NCBI GenBank assembly: GCA_001724265.1
Contig: MEDY01000176.1
Coordinates: forward strand, 1-56,471
Length of the DNA: 56,471 nt
Direction: 5' to 3'
Source: Rhizaria sp. SCN 62-66
Lineage: Eukaryota; Rhizaria, unplaced
Both the position numbers and the translations under genes were made by a program. Shown piece after piece: positions 1 to 12,700 of the stretch (position 1 is its first letter; each line of letters begins with the position of its first letter). The notes beneath the pieces were generated by a model that did not search any database, was not told where the DNA came from, and worked only from the letters and a program-made list of their open reading frames with translations.

Positions 1-784
1 TATCGCCGTCGTGTTTGTGCGCAAATGGTTAGCAATCTCACATTGTAGTTGCGCACTCTTCGACACCACCTGCCCCGTCCCTTCCGTTGGGGTTCTCAAT
101 AGTTAGTGAACCCCTTATTTCTCGATGAATTATTTTTTTACGATAGTATACTGTATAATATACGACTTTGATACTCCTTATAAGAATACATTGCCAAATC
201 TTATTCGGCTTACAACAAACAGTTTTATTCTTGAGACGGAGCGTGGTAACATTCAGAGCACACTCATGGTCATCATTTGTTAAACCCCTTGCTGCACCGC
301 AAAGCAAATGAAGGAGATGTTAGATCGCTAAACGTATGACGTATAGTAAAACTCTATTGAGCGAATGATTGCACATTGCTTTGCGTACATGTCAAAACGA
401 CAAACACATTTGCAACCTCTGTCGGAACCTAACCTGAAAAACAAACAACAAGTCTTTTTGGGTGCATACTTTTGGTATTCGCGGGGTTTTAGCATGTTTT
501 TATAAGTATACAATAAATTATCTGGAGATAATTTATGTTATTGTAGAGATCAATTTTGTTGTACTGCATGTAACGAAGATATTCGATTCTCACCACAAAT
601 TCTCAAGTGCTGCCTGCCTGTCTGCCTCCGATTTTTTACGAACCGGACAGGCAGCACCCCATGCACTCAGCTCAAGCTTAACTTCGAATGATAGTTTTGC
701 TTTTCTTCGAATTAGTTTGACTCCCCGAATCGGTTTCTAAATCTGAATAGTGGAGCCATCCAATTTGGTATTAATCGTGGGATA
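1..784. other. 5' flank of the giant surface-protein gene, no gene seen
   Basis: AT-rich sequence with only short, composition-poor reading frames on either strand. Nothing resembles a known protein, tRNA or repeat. It presumably holds the promoter and 5' UTR of the gene starting at 785; no TATA box or other element could be assigned with confidence. Confidence 0.5.
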
Positions 785-3700
785 ATGTGGCGTCACATTT
801 TCTTCACACTCTTCACAGTAGTCGCATTCGCTACGGTTGCTCTGGTACGTTCAAAGGAGTCCTCCATCCCTCTTCTTTTCGTCTCCGAGCCGGTTTTCTT
901 TCCTTTGCAAGAAATATGGCATTGTGCTGCGCACACTCATTCTTTTTGTACACACGCCTGTACTGTTTGCTTTTGTTTCTTAACCCGTTGTGCACTCCAC
1001 ACTTGCCTTCAAATGTCCCGCTCTGCCTCTCACCGACTCTCACCAATCGCCTACTTCATTCTCTTTTGCACTCGTCAGGCTCAAACCTCTTCGAACATTG
1101 CAACCCTATCGAGCTACTTGACGGGTAGTACAAGCTACACACTCAATGCCAACTTTGTGTATCCTTCAGGTGCGACTTCCAGCTACGTGTACCTCAAGTC
1201 TTCCGAATCATGGTTCGAGACGTCAAGTTGCTTCATTTACAGGAATACCACGCAAATGGGCAGTTGCAGCTCGGGCGGGGCTCCTACCCAAACTGTTTGC
1301 GAGATCTCTTCTTATACCACGGCGACCCACACGATCTCCTGCACGGGTATCCAAATCCCTCAGGCAACTTCGCAAGCAATGACTGTCGAGCTGAACTCTG
1401 GCACCGCTGTCACTCACACGATCTCTGTTCCGCTCGCCCACGCCGTGCAGTCGTCCTACACTTTTACGACCACAGTCGCCAACTATCTCCTTAACGAGCC
1501 TAACACGATTAGCTTTACGTTTACACTCCTTGATGCCTTCTTGGCCAATCAATATATCCGCTTTGACTTCGACAAGCGGTTCCCGTTTACGACAAAGACG
1601 AGCTCCGACTGCGAGGTGTCGATTGGCGGCACTGCGGCTCAGTTTCAAAGCTTGGCTATGGATCCTGCCGGGGCTGTCAATATTTATGCTGCAACGAACA
1701 TTGCCGTGCTCTCGACGATCCTCTTTGCTTGTAAAGTTACGCCCAACACAACCGTTTCCACGACTGTGGTGCCTGCGTCGGTTGTCTTTCCCCCGAATTA
1801 CAACGTCCCGTATCCCGTTAACAAGCTGCCCATCGACATCAACAGTTACTCGGTGTCCTCCGCCATCTCGGGCTACACCCCCGACACGCGTCACGCTCTC
1901 ACACTGTCCTTTTACTCCCGCGTCGCCACAGCGGCCAACACGGCCTTTTATGTGAATTTCAATGGCCAGGTCACGCCCGTCCTTAACGCCTTCACAGGTG
2001 ATTTCGTCGTCGCCCCCATCTCTCCAGCCACTACGGTTGACGTCGGCTTTGCCACAACCAGGACAGTTTCCAACGCCACGCTTGCGATCACGCTGAAGCA
2101 GGCGTTCCCCGCCGGCCAGCTCGTGTCGTTTACTGCCCAAGTGTATCTCACCGGCGCGTTCGCCAAGGAACTGGGTGCTTTCAACTTTACCCGTCCTTCT
2201 TACCCTGCGATCATCACATCCGTCACGCCGCTCGCGTATGGCGCGCTGACGTACACATCATCCTACGCGCCTGTGATCGAATCCACTACGTACGCTCTGT
2301 CTGACATTGGTAACTTCACCATCACCATTCAGCCACTGCAGCGCTATGCACAGTACGCCGCGTGGACCGTGACGCTCCTCAAGTCACTCAAGTTTAACAG
2401 CGCGTACCCGTGCACTCTTTCCCCGGCACTTGCCGGCACGACGATGACGTTCACGCCCATTACGGGCAATGTTACGGGTCTGGCCGCGATGCCGACGGTG
2501 ATGAAGATCAATTTCGATGCTGTACTTACGGGGTCATACGATGTCTTTACGCCCGTTGAGCTCAGCTGCGGGTTTTATACGCCCGCCAGCGAAGTGGAGA
2601 CGTCGCCGGCAACGATTAGCTTTGAGTGGGCCGCCGGCAATAATGAGATTGTGAGCGCGAGTGTGGCACCATTTCCTGTTCCTATCACGGCCCATGAAAC
2701 TTCAGTGATCAGTGGTGGATTCCTGGTGAATTCACCAGTGTATATTGGACTTGTTTACAAAATTCGGCGTCGTTTGTATATTGGTGACGCTGTCACTATC
2801 ACGTTTGCTTCCGGTATTACTGTTCAAGGTTGCGAATCCGAGGTTGAGCTTGTTGCTGACAACAAGTTCATTTTTGTCATGCCATTTGACTATATTCCGA
2901 TCGAATAGGGTACTTTTATCTGCACGGTCGTCTTCCACACACTCGGCTACACCGGCATCAACATCGCTAATGCCACGTTCCCGGGTTTGTCCCATATGTA
3001 CTGGAACACTACGTTCACCACGCCTATCACGGACTATTCGGCGACCGCGGATGCATTGTCGTACTTACACACGGATGCCGACAACACGATCTCTTTCCAC
3101 TTTCGACATCTGGTCTGGTCGCAGCCCGGTGACGAATGGACCGTCACGATTGATCCGTTGCTGCAGCTCACTGGACCCTGCAGCATGGTCACACCCGCGA
3201 ATTATTCGACGTCGGAGCGCATTGGGACCACTAACTCGGCGACTATCGTCATCGACGATGAGATCGAATTATTCACGGATATTACCATCGCGTGTCCTGT
3301 GAGTAACACGTATGATTTCTTTGACACGTCGCCCGGGTCAATGACCATTGGCGGCCGCACGTTCGCGGCGTCACCCATGCCTAAGGTTCTGCAAAAGTAC
3401 GCCGGTCAGGCCACTCTCGAGTCGTATGTTACCAACGCGCAGACGACGATGACTCTCAATCTTCCATTGCTGCGACCCTATCCTGCTGACAGCACGTTCC
3501 TGTTTGTTTTTAACACCAGCTTCGTGTTCTCGACCAACGCGAGCATCATGTGCACCATTTTGCCAATCGGCAGCTCCAACACGACGCTGCCGCTGACGAT
3601 CGCGGCAGAGACTCCCACGCAGTCCCCCGGCAATGCGCACCAAATCATTACCGTAGGAGTTCCTGGCCTGAAGCTCGACGACGTGCTCAGCTTCTCGTGC

Positions 3701-6700
3701 CCGTTGATGAACCCTGTGTTGGCGACGCTGCCCCACGCGCCGGTGACGGCGACGCTGCTGGGCCACACGTTTGACTTTGATCCGCTGCCGACGTCTATCG
3801 CGGGAATGCTCACGCAGTCATCTGCTCGGCTCTATTCGTACTTGCCTAATGCTACGACGACTCTTGACCTCGAGTTCTTTGTTCTCTCTCCGGTTACGGG
3901 CACCCTTCTTTTCACTTTCGTGATTAACTCCAAGTTTGTTGGCCCCACTTGCGTTGTGAATCAGTGGCCCGGTGACTTTAGCCTCTCCACGACTAGTTCT
4001 ACCGAGTACAAAATCTCACCTGCGTCCACCACTGGCCTCCGCGCTGGTCTCGTGCGCTTGCGCTGCACCGTTACGAATCCGGCTTCGGGTGGCGTCACTA
4101 CTGCGGCTAGCGTGGCCGAGAGCTCATTGGTCATTCGTGGTACGTTGTCCTTTACGCTGCCCCAGGACGCCACGATGCAATACACGTTGACCCCCAGTGT
4201 GACGTCGTATGCGACTCTGTCTGAGCAGAAGCTCACTCTTGAGGCCACACTGCCTGTTGCTACAAAGACGGCGACGGACCTTGTTTTTAAGATCCACAAG
4301 AAGATCACCGTCAAGTACGGCTCGTGCGCGCTGTCTGGTCGCTCTGCCACTGCCGCTGTGGGCATCATCCGCATCACCCACGCGGCCACCACGGGCGTCA
4401 ACGTCAACGACATCACCGTGCGCATTCCATCCGCTGCTAACGCTAATGCGTACTACGTGCTGGCGTGCGATATCACGACACCCGACGGTCCCATCCAGGG
4501 CACTTCGGACGCTTTGGCGACGATCACCCTCGTCACGCTGGACAACACCGCCGTGACGAAGTCGTTTTCCGCGCTTCCGCACGACTTCGAGGCTTACGCG
4601 GCGACGGCGTGGCTGCTGAGTTATTTTGAGCTGATTCAGACGAGTTACTACGTCCAGTTCCGCGCGCTGACCGAAATCCCTGCTGACGTTAATATCACGC
4701 TCGCATTCGACCTCATCCACGTCCAAACGGGCGGCTCGTGCCGCATCTCCACCACGGGGCCCGACCGCGCCGAAGTTGCGGCGCGGTCCGCTGTCGCACA
4801 GAGCACCAACAACGTCGTAACGTTCACCCCTCCACAGAACCTTACAATTCCCTATGGCACTGTGATCAAGCTTCGCTGCCCTGTACGCAACCCGAATCAG
4901 AACCTCGAGGGAACTATCCCGGCCCCCACCATTTCTATCACCAACTCGCAGTACGCCAACGTGGCCTTCACGTCCGCCGCGCTGCCGCATCAGGTTCTCA
5001 CGACGTACGCTTCGCACCCGCAGCTGTTCGTGTCGCGCATGGCCAAGTACTACAGCGGCAAGGCCACGGAGCTCCTGTTCGAGTTCCCGCTCCTCGAGTC
5101 CACGGCTGCGGGCACTGTGTACGCTTTTGACCTCAACGATGGCGTCACGTTCCCGACGGGCGTGGCGGAGCCCTGCGTGGGTAACAATCTCAAGCTCACG
5201 TATGACAGCGAAGACACCCGTGCGATTGACATTGAGCTCAAGACCGCCGTGACGTCGGGCTTCATGTTCTCTCTGCTGTGCCAGATCGTCGCTCCGCCTG
5301 CCACGGTGGCCGCTTTCGTTCCTGCTGAGATGGCTTTTATCGCCAACTCTGCCGCTCAGGTCTCGGTGTTTCCGGCGCTAATCTCGTTCACATCGGCCGA
5401 CTACGCACTTGATGTCAGTATTCAGTCGCTGACGTACGGCGTCACGTCTAAGATGGTCGTATCGTTCCATCTCCTGGACGATTTCTCGGCTAACTCTATC
5501 TTCACACTTGTGCTTAACAGTGGTTTCTCGAGCGGGATCTCGGCCTGCAATTTGCCCGGCGCCGTCACGGCCATGAATGCCACGTCCCGCGGCGTTGCAA
5601 GCCGGTACACGGTTGATTTTATCCTGTCGAGCATTATTCGTGCCGGTAACACGGCTGTGATGACGTGCACCATTGTGAATCCATCCACGACCATTGGTCT
5701 GCCGGACACTCCCTTGCAAGTCATTTTCGACATTCCTGGCGCCAGCTCTCCGCGCACGTTGTCTCACCAGTTCTACATCGACCTCGTGCCTGGTTTCTCT
5801 GGCCGCACTTTGCTGTCTTCGTACAACGTTGACCCTGCTGCCACGCTGACCATTGCACTGTCGTTCCCGGAGCCGATCCAGTCGGGTGTTCTCACGCTCG
5901 CTGTGAGCAATCTTCTCCCGCTGGTCAACACGTCATGCACACTCCTCAAGGATACGCCTTACGCTTCTCTTGTCGCCTTCAGTATGGCTGCGCGCGATGC
6001 CACGTTCGACCCACATTTGGTGTTCCACGACGGCTTCCCGCTCGGTGGCTCGCTCACGATTGCTTGCACTGTGTCGACGACTCCTGGTGTGATCGACAAG
6101 ACCGTTGTTGCGACCGCGGATATGACGCCCAGTGTGGTGTTCTCGATCTCCGACCTACCGTTCCCTGTGCTGGAGACTGCGTCGAGTACGACTGAGGTTG
6201 CATCGATCGTTGAGCACACGCGCACTGTGTTGACCAACTCGATGTGGCTTGTTCGGTCGATCCCCGTCAAGACGGTCTTTTCGATTGTGATGCCGTCCAT
6301 CATCTTTACCTTCGTCGATGCGTGCACTTTCACGAACTACAACACCAAGGCTAGCGTTACGGCGGGCAATTTCACATACACGCCCACCAGCGATGGTGAC
6401 ACCAAGGTTTAGGTCCTTCTCGCGGCGCTGTCCGCGGGTACTGCGATTGATCTGGTCTGCATCGTCGGTGTTCCTGAATCCGTGTCCGACGGCGCTGTGC
6501 TCGAATACGGCCCCGCGATCCTCACCCCTCCACAGGGCACTGTCTTTTCGATCTTAATTGACCCTCTGCCGCACGCATCTGTGCCGGCTCCTGCGACTCC
6601 TTCGCCGTATTTTATCGACACACTGCGTCTTAGTCAGCAGGCGACCATGAATCTGCGTTTCCTTGTCGTTGACCGCATTTTTGCAAACACGGCTGTCACC

Positions 6701-9700
6701 ATCACTGCGAACTCACAGTTTGACACCCTGATCTGCACGCAAATCGCGACTCTGGACGCACCGAGCGCTGTGATCCGTTCATCCGGCAATGAGAGTCTGG
6801 CTGTGACTGCCTCGTTTGTTAACGGTGTTGCTGTCGGCACGGAACTCGCGTTCTCGTGCACAGTGTTCCTGTCGGAGACGGCGCTGCCGGCTAATGCTCT
6901 TGTGGCAGCCACTGTGTCGTATCCCTACGTCGCTGTTAGCAGCACCAACAAGATCCAGAATAGCGTGCGTACCGCACAGTATTCGCTGCCCAGCAACCTC
7001 GAGGCTGCGTACGTGTTTGATGTCACTGTGGGTTCGTTCCTGACTGCCAAGCCCACAGTGCTGCAGCTTGCAGTGCGTGTGCTCGACACGTATATCACGA
7101 CGGCCACGAGCCCGATTGATTTAAGCTTCAACACTGCGTTTGTCATTGCCTCCAACGCTGAGTGTAGCAGTCCCGCGCTTGCGGCTAACGCTACGATCAT
7201 GAACAACAACGTCGCGCTGAATCTCAATTCGCAGGTTCAACTCGGTGATATTGTCATTATCACTTGTCCCATCACCACACCCGCAGCGATTGGCGCGCTC
7301 ACCGGGCCCGCAGCGAAGCTTGAGAACGGCAACGCTATTACGTCGGATGTGGCTTTCACAGACCTCGAGCACGGCTTTGTCACCGGTTTCGTCACTACGT
7401 CCGACATCAAGTCGTTCATTGCCTCACAGACGACGCAGCTGCTGTTGAGCTTCTGGTTGTACGAGCCGCTTTTGGCCGATGCACAATCCTCCACGGCTAA
7501 GTTTACTTTGCCTATTTTGAATGACGGCTTCGCTAGCATCATGAGCTGCAAGGTCACTGACTCGACGGGCTCCACCGCGCGCTTCCTCAACATCGAATCC
7601 ACGGATCGCCAGATCACCTTCGACATTTACCCCGAGGAGCGCTCAGGCTTGCAGATCTTCATCGACTGCGTTGTTGTGAATAAAGACCAGGCATCTGCAG
7701 GTTCGGCGAGTCGCGAGCTCGGCATTGGTGGGATTGGTATTTGGGAAATCCCATTCCCTGATCTCATCAATGAACCGCAGACGAAGTACACTGCGCAGCA
7801 CGTTCTGCACTCGTTCATCGAGTCTGCGAACACAACGCTTGAGGTGGGCTTTGATATGCTTGAAGAATTTGCAATTGGCAAGACAATCTCCTATGAGGTT
7901 GTGAACGTCTTCACCATCGTTGCCAGCGGTACGGTGCCCTCATGCACGGTTAACTACCCGGAGTCGTTTGTTCTCTCGCTCTCGGGTACACACACGATTG
8001 TGTTGCGTGCTGTGGAGATCCTGCCTGCTGGCTCTCGTATTGAGCTCACATGTAATGTGGTGAACCCTCAGGCCGCACTATCGCCGACCGGTTTTGTTGT
8101 CACGATCCGTACGACGCCCGTATCGGAGAGCCGTCTCTTCAATTCTGAAGTGCTCGCACACCCCATTGTTTCTGCCTACACTGGCACACTGACGGCGGAC
8201 TCGCTCCTGCTCAGTGAAGCTACGGTGATTGAGGCTCATTTTGACGCCCTTGAAGGATTCTCAAGCGCTGGTTATGGTGACACTATCTTATTTTCGTATT
8301 ACTATGGCTTCATCGCCGCGTCGAGCAACTGCTCGCTGTCTTATACAGACGCCGAGCTCGAAGAAGTCGCTGTTGCAGAGCTGTCCCTCGACGGCGCCGC
8401 CGATATCAGCGCCAGGATCACCATCGACGTTCCCGCAGGCACGACTCTGGCATTCCGGTGCAAGCTTATGGCTCCCTCTGTGTCATTCGATGTCGCGATT
8501 CTTACGGCTATTTTCACGCTGAACACCGCACTGCGAACACTGGTTTTCCCTGATACGGCTGCTCCGTTCTCGAATCAGTACACATTTTCATCCCAGCTTA
8601 GCTCCTATTACCCAAGCGTTGCAGCCACCCTCACGCTGCGGTCTGTCATCATGGAGTTGATTGATGGAGCGACGTTCGAGATCGAGCTCACTGAAGTATT
8701 TGCTTCTGTTTCCACATGCACCGCGCTCCCAACCCCCTCGTCAAAGTCGGGTTCATCGCGCGCGCATAGTTTTAACTATAATTCCATCTCCGCTGGCACT
8801 CAGCTTGTGATCACGTGCAGCGTCACAAATCCCGCTTCGTCATTAGATATTTCGCCCGGTCTCATTATTTTCGACTCTCCTGCATTGGGCTCCAATCAAG
8901 AACAATATTTTGCCACGTTGCCACACTTCATCACAAATGATTTTGCTGTTGCAGTACGTCTCGAGTCATTTTACGCTAACCGTGTGAACACGAAGTACAC
9001 TTTGTCGTTCATGCTGCTGATGGAGTGGAATGTGGGCACTGTCGTGACGTTCAATCCCCATTATGGCTTTCATTCCACGTTCGACACGCTCACTTGCACG
9101 ATGGATGGCACTAGTACGCTTTCTATCTCCACACTGAAGGAGTTACGTTTCACTGTACTCCAGGCCTTTGTAGCTGGTTTCCGTGTCACAATGAACTGTA
9201 TTGTTACAACGCCCGCTGTGGGTATTGATATCAACGTCCCACCGGCAGAAGTTTCGGGTGCGATGCTTCTTTGGACGCAAAGCGGATCGATAGTTAGCTT
9301 CCCGTTCCCTGCGTTCTCACGATCATCAACCGTTTCGAGCATTAATGGCGAAGTCACACTTGACTCCTACTATGTCGATGAGCCGGCCGTGATGACATTT
9401 AGCATGTGGCTTCCCGAGGACTTGCTTAAAACTGATTTCTTGTCTTTTAAGTTTGACTCTCGCGTGGCCATTACTGCAGGCGCTACTTGCGGTGTTGGTG
9501 GCACGACTGCGCTCAGTGCAACCACTTATGTGTCTGGCAACGACGCATCTGTTGTGGTTGTGATCGATGACGATAACGATGTCGCGATTCTTGCTGGTGA
9601 ACCTTTCACCATTTCGTGCAATATCTTGATGCCATCGACGAGTAACGTGAAGATCGGCAACACTACGGCATTAAGCCAGACTATTTATGGTCAAAGCAGG

Positions 9701-12700
9701 GTGATTGTGTTTAACCAGTTCTTGTACCCGATTCTATCCAAGCTTGAAGCATCATCGCGCCAGTACTCATACATCAATGATGATGTGTCGTACTTTGTCA
9801 TTACGTTCCGCACGAACAAGTTGCTGACCAAGGGTACAACTATCCAGTGGAATCCAAATCCGAATCAGTTCGCAAACGACATGACCTGCCAACTTAAGCG
9901 CCACTGGGACGATGATGAGCTCAATATCGGCACTTCATCAGCTGGGTTTTATGTTGATATCGCGGTAGAGGAAACCGTTAACGCTGCCATCACGCTGTAC
10001 ATTATCTGCGATGTAACGATCAAATCTGACCCAATGATGTCGTCACTGATGTTGTCGGATTTGCAGGTCGGTAATGAGCCTGCGACGCCGCTGTCAACTT
10101 TGTTGATGTATCCAGTGTCTTCGAACCCTGTGACGTTCACGACGCAATTTTTCGCCACCAAGTCGACGACGGTGATCCAATTCACTTACAAGCTGACCGA
10201 GTATCTCCAGTTGGGCGACACCGTCACGGTGACCCTTCACTCTGGCTTTAAGATTGACGCTGAGCTTCCCTCGTCTATGTCTGTTTCTGGCACTGATATG
10301 ACTCTAGTAGATAAGGGCAGCAACACTCTTAAGCTCGTCACCACCCGCGAGCTTGCGCCGAACGAGAATGCTGACTTCTTCATCTCCCTTATCGCCCCTG
10401 AGTCGCATGATGTCTTTAACGACGGTCTCAAAATCGTGCGCTTTGATTTTGGCACTGTGGACTCTTACGGCTACAAACCTCGTTGGGGTGAAACCAGCTC
10501 CTTCACCGGCGGCAACGTGTTCCGTGATGAGAACCTGAAGGTGTCGTTCGCGTCGTACCTTTCAACAGCATCGAGTGTTGTGACGACTTTTAGCTTCACC
10601 GTGACCGACCCCTTCACGGCGACAACCGCGACACGGTATGAACTCATCCTTTTTGGTCGCGAATCTGCGTCTAACTTTCCGACTATTTCATGTAGCGGTT
10701 TTGCCGCAACGAACTCTTCAGTCCTGGGCAGTTTATCACAGGCGAGTATGAGTACGATGATTAATGTTTATTTCCAGACAGGCTACGTTTATGTACCTGG
10801 TACGACGTATTCTTTCACAGCCAACTGCGTTCTATACCCCATTGTTGCTACGGCCAAGCAGTATCTCTTCGAGCGCGGCACCTTCTAGCGCCATAGCGAG
10901 CTTTCGCGCAATGTTGTCTTGTCGCCGCTGTCTCACCCGATCGTGTCGGCTTACCCGGCGGTCCTGTCCACGTCGAGCTATATTGCCGGCGACACGAACG
11001 TCACATTGACGGTCGATTTCTGGGCTGTGGAGCCCTTCTGTACATCGTGCACACTTGACACATGCGACAGTTGCTCTGACTACGCCATGTTTACATTGGG
11101 CTCAACGCTTACAGGTGACATCTTAGCCAACTGCAATCTCAAGTACACGATCCTGGACCGTGCAGAGACGACTCTGCCCGTGTCATGCTCGTCGTGCGGC
11201 CTCTCCGACGTAAACTTTAACTTCACCGAGTATGTCCCTGTGGAGACAAAGCTCACGCTCACGTGCACTGGTATTACTGTGCCTGCGACCGAGTTCCCTG
11301 CACGTGATGCTGTCCTTGTGCCTGGCAGCATGGTTCTTAGTGGCCGTACCCTTAAGTCTATGGGTGTGGAGCTCTTTAAGATCGACCCGCTGCCTTATAA
11401 CTTCACCACCGACTTCGCGACTACGGCGTCGCTATCGTCTTACCGTGTTGGTGCACATTCTGTCATGACGCTGTCCTGGCAACTGCCACGGTCCGAGACC
11501 ACGAGTGCGACGCGCAGTCTCGAGCTCACACAAGGATACTTCACTGGGATCGATGACTGTGTATTGAGCCCCACTTACGATGTCATTTCGTTGTCTTCCT
11601 CCGATTCCACGATCATGATGTCTAATTTCATCGGTGCTGCGGGTGACAAGTTCACTCTCACTTGTAATGTCAAGACTGCAGCGGTCACATTAGATAAGAC
11701 AGTTGCCACCCTCAACATTGGTGGCGATGAGCTCACGTTTGTGCTGCCGCAGGAGATTGTGCAGCGCTATGAGACGAGTATGACGCTGTCTGATGCTACT
11801 GTGGGCGACAACTCTACTGCCGTCTTCACGCTCACTCCTTTTGTTGATATGGATGGTTTCGTCGCTGTCATCAGTTCGCCCCTCTTCGCATCGGGCTCTT
11901 GTCAGTCTTCGGCGTTTGCTGGGTCAATTGCATTTAATGCCACGACACACGAGCTTAAGGCTACGTTTGATTCTGCTCCCGCCAATGACCCTCTTTCCAT
12001 CACATGCACATTTGTGGTTGGCCCTGCCTATGATTACTCCCTTGCCATTGTGTTCACGCACAGCTCAATGCTCGAAGCTGAGACGTACTACTTCCCTGAG
12101 CTGGTGTCTGCGGTCGATGCTATTCCTATTGATGTGCGTCTGTCTTCGAAGCACGCACAGTCCGCGTCTAACCTGCGGCTTACTTTTACTGCTCCGCTGC
12201 TGCTCATGGATGACTACTCCACTGGACTCGTCATCAAGTCACAGTTCACCGAGATCTCGGCCTGTTTTAGTGATGACATGACAATCGATCTCAACGATGA
12301 CGATGTGTTGCTCATGTTCCTGCCGAACGTTATCCGCGGAGACCAAGTACGCGTCGACTGCAACGTGACCAACTCTGCAGTGGGTGCCGCTTTTGACATC
12401 AAGGGTTCTTTCATCGGTGACGGTAAGCCTAAAGTCAGCTATGTGGGCAAGCTTGTCGAACGCGTCGCCGCCGTCACCGGCGCTACTTCGCGCGAGTCCC
12501 TTGTTGCTGACGCCACGACTGTGTTCAACGTCATGTTTACCGCGACGGAGAATCTCGATGGACAGATCCTGCGTATTTACACCCAGGACGCATTTAGCTC
12601 TTTTGTGTCTAACTCGTGCACCGTCACGCGGAAAACTGTGGTCCCGGACACGAACCCAGTGCAGTACACTCAGGCTGCCGCGGGCTCGGTTGCGCTAGTT

